From DASSUW01 sp035717845 (GTDB taxonomy: Bacteria; Actinomycetota; Thermoleophilia; Solirubrobacterales; Solirubrobacteraceae), in assembly GCA_035717845.1 (NCBI GenBank), contig DASTIC010000120.1:1-19636 (forward strand): a stretch of 19,636 nucleotides of DNA, read 5' to 3'. Shown here in pieces: positions 13,411 through 19,636 of this stretch. The notes beneath the pieces are model-generated. The model saw nothing but the letters and a program-made list of their open reading frames with translations, searched no databases and was not told the DNA's origin. Numbering within the stretch: position 1 is the stretch's first letter; each line of letters starts with the position of its first letter. The position numbers were made by a program, and so were the translations under genes.

Positions 13411-16400
13411 CTACCGCGTCGCCACGACCTCCACACCGGCGACCCAGCCGCCCCAGCCGTCGGTGGGCTTGCTGTCCTGGATCCGGAGGTAGAACGTCCG
13501 CCCTCCGCCGCGCAGGTCGTTGAGCTGAAGCTCGTACTCGTCCCGGTTGGAGAGGTCGCGGATCTCGCGCGTCTCGCGGAGGTGCTCGGTCCAGAACTCG
13601 TTGTCGAGGGAGGACGACACCACGAACTGGTTGCCCATGTCGAGCGTGAGCGTGCCGCCCGTGACCCCGGCCGGGAGCGTGAAGCGGTACGTGAAGTACG
13701 TGCCGTTGTCCGCGAACCGGCCGCCGTTGTTGAGCTGGGAGCCGTCCGCGTCGAACAGCCACGGGCGCTCCTCGTCGCTTCCGGCCGCGAACGCGATCGT
13801 GTCCCCGACGACCTGGAGCGAGCCGCGCGCGGTGACCGGCTCGTCTTCGCCCGTCGTCGCGCTCACCTGGAGCGAATAGGAGCCGGGCGCGGCGTCCGGC
13901 GGCACCGCGACCGAGAACTCGACGGTCTTCGACTCGCCGGGCGCGAGCGGCCCGTAGGCGGCCGACCCGGGCGTGACCGTGAACCCGGCCGGCGCGGTGA
14001 GGGTCACCTCGCCGCTCGCCGGCGTCTCCCCATAGTTCGCGACCTTCACGGGCACGGTCGCGCTCTCGCCCGCCCCGGCGGCCGCACCGGACCCGACCTC
14101 GACCACGACCGGTGACGCGCTGACCGGCCGGTAGTCGAGCAGCTCGACCTCGGCGACCGTCGCCGGCCGCGCGAAGCGGATCCGGTACGCGCTGTAGTCG
14201 TCGGTCCGGGAGAGCTTGAACGCCCGGGTCTGCGAGCGCCAGCGGAACTGCTCGCCGCGCCGTGAGTCGAGCACCGTCCAGCTCTGCCCGTTGCGCGAGC
14301 CCTCCACGACCCAGTCACCGGGGTCGGCGCCCTCGGCCTTCCCCGAGGTGAGCGTGTAGAACTGCACCCGCTCGCGGGCCGGGAACTCCCACGCCGCCTC
14401 GGAGCCGGCCGCCTCGGTGCCCGACGTGTTGTCGAACAGCGGGCCGGCGTCGTCGCCGCCGGTCAGGTCGGTCAGCGGCTCCGGCCGCTCGTCGCCGCGG
14501 GTGAGCGACGGCGGCGCGTCCGCGCGCCCGCTGCCCCAGTTGGAGGGAGCGTGGCCCATGTCGAACTCGAGCCGCCCGCCGTTCGCGAGGTCCTCGTGCC
14601 GCAGGTACGCCTGGTCCCAGCGGCGGCCGTTCAGCTCGAGGCCCTGCACGTACACGTTGCGGCGGCTGTTGGCCGGCGCCTCGACGACGAGGTCGCGCCC
14701 GTTGGCCAGATGCACCGTCGCGCGCTTGAACAGCGGCGAGCCGACCGCGTAGTAGGGGCTGCCCACCTGGAGCGGATAGAACCCCAGCGCGCTGAACAGG
14801 TACCACGCCGACGTCTCGCCGTTGTCCTCGTCACCGGCGTAGCCCTGCCCGATCTCGGAGCCGACGTACATCCGCCGCAGCGCCTCGCGCACCTTGGCCT
14901 GCGTCTTCCACGGCTGGCCGGCGTAGTCGTACATGTACGGGATGTGGTGGGAGACCTGGTTCGAGAAGCCCCACTGGCCCATCCGCACGTCGCGCGCCTC
15001 GGTCATCTCGTGGATCACGCCGCCGTAGGAGCCGACGAACTTGGCGGTCTCCGGCGTGGCGAAGAACTCGTCGAGCTTCGCCGCCAGGCGGTCGCGGCCG
15101 CCGTACAGGTTCGCGAGCCCCTGCCCGTCGTGCGGCACGTGGAACGCGAAGTTCCAGCCGTCGGTCTCGGTGTAGTCGTGCTCGTGGCCCCAGACCCGGG
15201 GGTCGTACTCCTCGGGGGAGGACTTCCACGTCCCGTCCGACGCCCGCCCCTGGAAGAAGCGGATCGCCGGGTCGAACATGTTCACGTAGTTCTGCGCGCG
15301 GCTGCGGAAGTACTCCGCCTCCTCGCGGTAGCGGCGCCGGTCGGCCGCGTCGTACTGCCGGTCGTCCGCCAGTACGGCGGCCGAGTTCGCGATCCCGAAG
15401 TCGTTGATCGCGCCCTCGAGACCCCAGGAGACGCCCTCGGACACGCGCGACGGCGTCCAGCCGAGGAAGATCGACTCGATCAGCCCCTTGCGGCCGACCT
15501 GCGTGTTGTACGGGTCGTCCTCAGGCGGCGCCACGGTCGCGTTGCGCAGCGCCGCGTCGTAGGCGTCGCGGACGTCGAAGCCCTTGATGCCCTTGACGTG
15601 GGCGTCGGCGAACGACACGTCGGAGCTGGTGCCGGTCATCAGGTTCGCGTAGCCGGGCGACGACCAGCGCGAGATCCACCCGCCGTCGCGGTACTGCTGC
15701 ACGAAGCCGTCGACCAGCTCGCCGGCCGTGCCCGCGTCGAACAGCGAGTACGCCGACCACGCGGTCCGGTACGTGTCCCAGAAGCCGTTGTTGACGTACA
15801 CCTTGCCCGGCCGGATCGGCGCGCCGGTCCGCTCAGGGGTGCTGGGCGGCGGCGTGTCCGAGTCCGTCGACTGCACCGCGTGCTCCCACTGCGGGCTCGC
15901 CGCCGTGCCGGTGTTCTCGTGACCCGAGTTCGGATACAGCGAGAGCCGGTACAGGTTCGAGTAAAGCGTCGTCAGCTGGTCCTCGGTCGCGCCCTCGACC
16001 TCGATGACGCCGAGCTTGCGGTCCCAGAGCTGCTGCGCTCGTGCGGACACGCTCTCGATCGTGTCGGTGTCCGACAGCTCGAGCTCGAGGTTGTGCTTCG
16101 CCTGCTCGAGGCTGATCAGCGAGGTCGCGATCCGCATGTTCACCGTGCGCGCGTTGAAGCGCTGCCCGTCGACCATCGGTTGGTCGAACGTGGCGTAGAT
16201 GAACATCCGCGTGGCGCCGTTCGAGAGGCCGCTGCGCGTCTCGGTCCAGCCCGTCAGGACGCCGTCGGAGATGTTCACGTCCCACCGGTCGCGGGCGCCG
16301 ACGTTGCGGAAGTTCAGGCCGCCCGAGTCACCCGGGAAGGTGAAGCGGAACAGCGCCGCGTGGTCGGTCGGCGCGATCTCGGTGCCGATGCCGTTGTCGA

Positions 16401-17886
16401 ACTTCACCGCGTAGCGGTGTGGCGAGGCCACCTCGTTGGCGTGGCGGAACGTCAGCGCGCTCTGCTCCGGCGGGATGCTGTCCGAGAACGGAACGACCTG
16501 GAACGTCTGGCGGTCGCCCATCCACGGGCTCGGCTGGTGGCTGAGCGAGAACGCTTCGAGCTGCGGCAGGTTCTCCGCGTTGTTGCGGAACTGGTACTCG
16601 TAGAGCCAGCTCAGCGTGTTCGCGTTGGTCACCGGGGTCCAGAAGTTGAACCCGTGCGGGACGGCCGTGGCCGGGACGTTGTTGCCGCGCGAGAAGCGCG
16701 AGCTGGAGTTCGTGCCCCGCCGCGTGTCGACCCAGTCCGACGGCCGCGAGCGGTCGCGCGGCTCGGGGGCGCCGTCGATCGTGATGTCGTCGACCCAGCC
16801 CTGGAAGTCGGCCGGCCCGTCCGGGTTGTCGTAGGCGACGAGGATGCGGTCGATCGTCTTGCCCGCCGCCACGCGCCCGATCTGTGAGCGCTTGAAGTTC
16901 CACTGGTTCGTGTACAGGGTCTTCGCGCGGCCCTGGCCGGTCGGGCTCAGCTCCTCCCCGTGCTGGTCCTCGGCGCCGAGCTCGGACAGGAAGGTGCCGT
17001 CGGTGAAGGCCAGGTCGACGGCGACGTACGTGCTCGGGTACGACAAGTCGTCGGTGATGAACCGCGGGTAGATCAGGTACGAGAGCTCGGTCTCGGGGTT
17101 CACCTGCACGTCGACGTCGAAGACCTTGTTGTAGGAGTAGCCGCGCCCCTCGGCGGTGTGCTGACCGGCGTACTCGAGCGCTCGCAGGCCGGTCCAGCCG
17201 GCGCCCGCCTTGGCGTTGTAGCCGCCGCGCGGCCCGGCTCCGGCGATCGTGCGCATGTCCGACGGCGGCGGGGGAGACGTGTCGCCGTTGGAGAGCTCGA
17301 TCTCGGCGAGCTGCACGATGTTCGTGCCCGAGTTGCGGGTGATGTCGAGGCGGTAGTGGCGGTACGCGGTGGTGTTGGCGAACCGGTACTCGCGCTTCTG
17401 GAAGCGCTCGTCGAAGACCTGGTCGGTCTGGGTGTCGAGCGTCGTCCACGTCTGGCCGTCGTTGGAGCCCTGGAGCGTCCAGTCGCGCGGGTCACGCGGC
17501 TGGGCGTCGTTCGCCGACGTGAGCGCGTAGTGGACGACGGCGACCGGCTCGGCGAGCTCGAGCTCGACCCAGCCGGTCGAGGCGAACACCAGCCACTTGG
17601 TCTCGGCGGAGCCGTCGACGAGGTTCTCCTTGACCTCGCCGCCGCCGGTGTTCTCGCCGCTGGCGCGCACGGCGACGACGCGATCGGTGACGTTGCCGGG
17701 GATGCCGGAGCGCCGCGGGCCGCTGACACCCGAGGCGCGCTCGGCCGTGTTGGTCCAGGCCGGCTGAGGATCGCCCGGCTCCAGCGACGACGAGAAGTCC
17801 GAGCTCGGCGCCGCCTGCGCCGGCGCGGCGAGCGCCAGCATGGCGGCCGCCGCCAACGGTCCGAGAATCCGGCTGATCGCCTGCAT
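13411..17886 (-). CDS. Secreted multidomain GH92 alpha-mannosidase
   Basis: A 1491-residue exported enzyme that should remove alpha-linked mannose from N-glycan or yeast-mannan type chains. Domains: signal peptide (1-25, ending AQA); F5/8-type C carbohydrate-binding-like domain (about 65-200, NLVDGSAETKW ... IELSN); GH92 N-terminal beta domain (about 205-560) and (alpha/alpha)6 catalytic domain (to about 1090). Key residues by comparison with Bacteroides GH92 enzymes: acid Glu907 in YTETDGW..HVPHD, and candidate bases Asp1019 and Asp1021 in GDEDNGETSAWYLFSALGFYP. A second discoidin-like domain (about 1100-1235), a NEW3-type domain (about 1240-1335) and a C-terminal beta domain of unknown type follow. 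GH92 enzymes are calcium-dependent exo-mannosidases. ATG 17886 has a GGGGGAG ribosome site, and a LacI-type operator lies just upstream. Monocistronic by its surroundings. Confidence 0.93.
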   Translation of the reverse strand: MQAISRILGPLAAAAMLALAAPAQAAPSSDFSSSLEPGDPQPAWTNTAERASGVSGPRRSGIPGNVTDRVVAVRASGENTGGGEVKENLVDGSAETKWLVFASTGWVELELAEPVAVVHYALTSANDAQPRDPRDWTLQGSNDGQTWTTLDTQTDQVFDERFQKREYRFANTTAYRHYRLDITRNSGTNIVQLAEIELSNGDTSPPPPSDMRTIAGAGPRGGYNAKAGAGWTGLRALEYAGQHTAEGRGYSYNKVFDVDVQVNPETELSYLIYPRFITDDLSYPSTYVAVDLAFTDGTFLSELGAEDQHGEELSPTGQGRAKTLYTNQWNFKRSQIGRVAAGKTIDRILVAYDNPDGPADFQGWVDDITIDGAPEPRDRSRPSDWVDTRRGTNSSSRFSRGNNVPATAVPHGFNFWTPVTNANTLSWLYEYQFRNNAENLPQLEAFSLSHQPSPWMGDRQTFQVVPFSDSIPPEQSALTFRHANEVASPHRYAVKFDNGIGTEIAPTDHAALFRFTFPGDSGGLNFRNVGARDRWDVNISDGVLTGWTETRSGLSNGATRMFIYATFDQPMVDGQRFNARTVNMRIATSLISLEQAKHNLELELSDTDTIESVSARAQQLWDRKLGVIEVEGATEDQLTTLYSNLYRLSLYPNSGHENTGTAASPQWEHAVQSTDSDTPPPSTPERTGAPIRPGKVYVNNGFWDTYRTAWSAYSLFDAGTAGELVDGFVQQYRDGGWISRWSSPGYANLMTGTSSDVSFADAHVKGIKGFDVRDAYDAALRNATVAPPEDDPYNTQVGRKGLIESIFLGWTPSRVSEGVSWGLEGAINDFGIANSAAVLADDRQYDAADRRRYREEAEYFRSRAQNYVNMFDPAIRFFQGRASDGTWKSSPEEYDPRVWGHEHDYTETDGWNFAFHVPHDGQGLANLYGGRDRLAAKLDEFFATPETAKFVGSYGGVIHEMTEARDVRMGQWGFSNQVSHHIPYMYDYAGQPWKTQAKVREALRRMYVGSEIGQGYAGDEDNGETSAWYLFSALGFYPLQVGSPYYAVGSPLFKRATVHLANGRDLVVEAPANSRRNVYVQGLELNGRRWDQAYLRHEDLANGGRLEFDMGHAPSNWGSGRADAPPSLTRGDERPEPLTDLTGGDDAGPLFDNTSGTEAAGSEAAWEFPARERVQFYTLTSGKAEGADPGDWVVEGSRNGQSWTVLDSRRGEQFRWRSQTRAFKLSRTDDYSAYRIRFARPATVAEVELLDYRPVSASPVVVEVGSGAAAGAGESATVPVKVANYGETPASGEVTLTAPAGFTVTPGSAAYGPLAPGESKTVEFSVAVPPDAAPGSYSLQVSATTGEDEPVTARGSLQVVGDTIAFAAGSDEERPWLFDADGSQLNNGGRFADNGTYFTYRFTLPAGVTGGTLTLDMGNQFVVSSSLDNEFWTEHLRETREIRDLSNRDEYELQLNDLRGGGRTFYLRIQDSKPTDGWGGWVAGVEVVATR

Positions 17887-17900
17887 GGCGCCTCTCCCCC

Positions 17901-17914
17901 TGACAACGTTTTCA
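17901..17914. promoter_or_regulatory. LacI-family-type operator upstream of GH92
   Basis: TGACAACGTTTTCA is a 14-bp dyad with six of seven pairs matching and a central AACGTT, the typical form of LacI/CcpA-family operators. It lies 15-28 bases upstream of the GH92 start codon, where bound repressor would block transcription. No lacI-type gene is in the window, so the regulator would act from elsewhere. Confidence 0.55.
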
Positions 17915-18000
17915 GCGGGGGCCTCACGAAATCGACCCCGCGGCTACGTCCGATACCCGGCCCGCCGGTCGTCCCAAACCTCGGATATCGTCGCGCCGCG

Positions 18001-18549
18001 ATGTCGAAGAACCTCGTGCTCCTCGGGCCGCCCGGCGCCGGAAAGGGCACCCAGGCCGCACGCCTGAGCGAGGACCTCGGGCTCTTCCACCTCTCGACGG
18101 GGGACCAGCTGCGCGAGGAGCGGGAGGCGGACACCGAGCTCGGGCGGCGCGCCGGCGCGTTCATCGAGCTGGGCGAGCTCGTCCCCGACGACATCGTCGT
18201 CGCGATGCTGCTCGGGCGACTCGACGCCGAGCGGGTGGACGGCTTCCTGCTCGACGGCTTCCCGCGCACCGTCGCCCAGGCCGAGGCGCTGGAGGCGGGC
18301 CTCGCCGCCCGCGGGAAGGAGCTCGACCAGGCCGTGCTGCTCGAGGTACCCGACGAGGAGGTCGTCAAGCGCCTCGCGAACCGCGGGCGGCAGGACGACG
18401 CGCCGGATGTCGTTCGCGAGCGCATGCGCGTCTACCACGAGGCCACCGAGCCGCTCGTCGGCTTCTACGCGGATCGCGGGCTGCTCGCGCGGGTCGACGG
18501 CACGGGCAACCCGGACGCCATCTACGAGCGCGTGCGCGCGTCCGTGTAA
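18001..18549 (+). CDS. Adenylate kinase (short-LID type)
   Basis: A 182-residue nucleoside monophosphate kinase that should interconvert ATP + AMP and 2 ADP in the cytoplasm. The P-loop GPPGAGKGT occupies residues 9-17 with Lys15; HLSTGDQLR is the AMP-binding region; DGFPRTVAQAEAL is the adenylate kinase signature. The LID is reduced to RGRQDDAPDVVRERM, lacking the zinc-finger-like insert of long-form enzymes. Adenylate kinase of most bacteria sits in the secY ribosomal-protein operon; here it stands alone between a mannosidase and a transporter, so it may be a second copy or a relocated one. ATG 18001 gives the expected MSKNLVLLG start, without a visible Shine-Dalgarno. Its 3' end overlaps the convergent transporter gene by 28 bases. 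Confidence 0.92.
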   Translation: MSKNLVLLGPPGAGKGTQAARLSEDLGLFHLSTGDQLREEREADTELGRRAGAFIELGELVPDDIVVAMLLGRLDAERVDGFLLDGFPRTVAQAEALEAGLAARGKELDQAVLLEVPDEEVVKRLANRGRQDDAPDVVRERMRVYHEATEPLVGFYADRGLLARVDGTGNPDAIYERVRASV

Positions 18550-19636
18550 CGCCGGCCCGGTAGGAGCGCAGAGACGAGCAGCGCGCAGCCGGAGGCGATC
18601 GCGCCCATGACGAACGCGTCCGTGTAGCCGGACTCGGCCGGCAGGGGGCCGACGAGGCCGGCGCCGGTGATGATGGCCGCCGTCGCCGCCGTCCCGACGG
18701 CGATGCCCGAGGTCCGCACGACCGAGTGGACAGCGACCGCGGCGCTCGTCTTGTCGAGCGGGGCGGCGCGGGCAACGACGGAGATGATCGCGGTCACGGT
18801 GAAGCCGAGGGCGAGGCCGACTCCGGCGGCACCGGTCGCGATCGGGGCCGCCGAGTCGTGCGCCGCGATCAGCAGCAGGTACGCCGCGAGCGCGGTCGCG
18901 GAGCCTACGGCCATCAGCGCCCGCGGCCCGGCGGCGTCGACGACCCGGCCGGCGATCCAGGCGGCGACGATGCTCCCGAGCGCCATCGGCACCAGGAGCA
19001 GGCCGGTGCTCGTCACCGAGTAGCCCAGCCCGTAGCCGGTCACCTCGGGCAGGGCGGCGATCTGCGGCACGACGATCACGACCGCCGCGAACGAGACCCC
19101 CACCGCGAGCGCGCAGACGTGGGCCTGGATGAACGGACGCGTGGCGATGAACGCCGGCTCGATGAGCGGCGCCCGTACGCGGTTCTCGACGATCATGAAC
19201 GCGAGGAGCAGCGCCGCGGCACCGGCGAACAGCACGACGACGCGGCCGGAGTCCCAGCCCCAGTCGTTGCCCTTGGAGATCGCCAGCAGGAGCGAGGCCA
19301 GGCCCGACGCGACGAGCACGGCGCCCGCGAGGTCGACACGAGCGCGCGACCGCGGCGGCGGCGCCGGGACGAGCGCTACGACCCCGCCGATGAGCACGAT
19401 CGCGACAGCGAACAGGACCCAGAAGAGCGCCTCGACGGACAGCTCGTCGACGAGGATCCCGCTGACGAGGAAGCCGATCGCGGAGCCGGCGCCCGCCGCT
19501 CCGACGAGGATGCCGATCCCCGGTGCAAGCCGCTCACGCGGGAGCGTGTCGCGCGCGATCCCGAGTGCCAGCGGCCCGATGGCCGCGCCCGCGCCCTGCA
19601 CGATCCGGCCGGCGATCAGCACGCCGATCGAGTCGG
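18522..19636 (-). CDS. MFS transporter, DHA2-like (5' end outside the window)
   Basis: At least 371 residues of a major facilitator superfamily protein. The reading frame stays open to the right edge, and the visible start-like GTG at 19622 is internal. The first segment carries the motif-C region of drug:H+ antiporters (GRIVQGAGAAIGPLALGIARDTLPRERL, then GILVGAAGAGSAIGFLVSGILVD). About ten further hydrophobic helices follow, consistent with the 14-helix DHA2 family (usual length near 480-500), so roughly 100-130 residues are missing. Substrates of the family include drugs and metabolites; nothing here fixes it. The C-terminus overlaps the adenylate kinase gene tail to tail. Confidence 0.88.
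   Translation of the reverse strand, partial: DSIGVLIAGRIVQGAGAAIGPLALGIARDTLPRERLAPGIGILVGAAGAGSAIGFLVSGILVDELSVEALFWVLFAVAIVLIGGVVALVPAPPPRSRARVDLAGAVLVASGLASLLLAISKGNDWGWDSGRVVVLFAGAAALLLAFMIVENRVRAPLIEPAFIATRPFIQAHVCALAVGVSFAAVVIVVPQIAALPEVTGYGLGYSVTSTGLLLVPMALGSIVAAWIAGRVVDAAGPRALMAVGSATALAAYLLLIAAHDSAAPIATGAAGVGLALGFTVTAIISVVARAAPLDKTSAAVAVHSVVRTSGIAVGTAATAAIITGAGLVGPLPAESGYTDAFVMGAIASGCALLVSALLPGRRYTDARTRS

Noticed and set aside
14551..16887. Long plus-strand open frame (778 codons) antisense to GH92
   Set aside because: It mirrors the minus-strand coding frame, has Arg/Val/Asp/Ala-biased composition and no domain. It is a by-product of high GC in the third codon position.
16960..18549. 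Adenylate kinase with a 346-residue N-terminal extension
   Set aside because: The extension is antisense to GH92 and the enzyme starts naturally at ATG 18001.

Overview
This 19.6 kb window is chromosomal DNA from a very GC-rich bacterium, with a dense gene layout and many ATGA-type or 3'-to-3' overlaps. Two proteins point to the actinobacterial class Thermoleophilia (Solirubrobacterales-like). One is a small exported protein with a C-terminal DWxDAGxGAGGA membrane segment (56-415). The other is an exported protein with seven ten-residue repeats after a LALFVALSGTSYAA leader (9994-10635). Both styles are common in that lineage. The assignment is inference from protein style, not from a marker gene.

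Layout from the left. The first block is a small surface protein, then a translationally coupled pair (EamA-type exporter and short-chain dehydrogenase), with a divergent LysR regulator. Next is a minus-strand run of an AraC-type regulator, an orphan ParB-like protein and a broken M48-peptidase-like gene. The AraC regulator is divergent from a GH3 beta-glucosidase with an inserted PA14 domain. Then come an M14-type zinc carboxypeptidase with a divergent small winged-helix regulator, and a family 2 glycosyltransferase fused to a GtrA membrane domain, divergent from the decapeptide-repeat protein. That protein is followed by a strong hairpin terminator.

The right half starts with a compact minus-strand operon: a receiver-HTH protein whose phosphorylation residues are altered, a RraA/HMG-aldolase-like protein, and a fold-type I PLP aminotransferase. 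Next is a large secreted multidomain GH92 alpha-mannosidase with a LacI-type operator just upstream of its start. It is followed by a short-LID adenylate kinase, and by an MFS (DHA2-like) transporter that runs off the right edge.

The gene content suggests a soil heterotroph using plant or fungal glycans (GH3, GH92) under local one-component control: nearly every functional block has its own divergent or leading regulator. The most notable non-coding feature is a related palindromic element seen twice in the same orientation (about 10,690-10,794 and 13,297-13,400). Each copy sits at the 3' end of a minus-strand gene, and together they bracket the three-gene operon. One copy supplies the last codons and stop of the aminotransferase. 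I see no prophage, CRISPR array, insertion sequence, tRNA or rRNA, and no clear defence system. The best leads are the repeat pair, the altered receiver with a 10-bp inverted repeat upstream, and the decaying M48-like gene.
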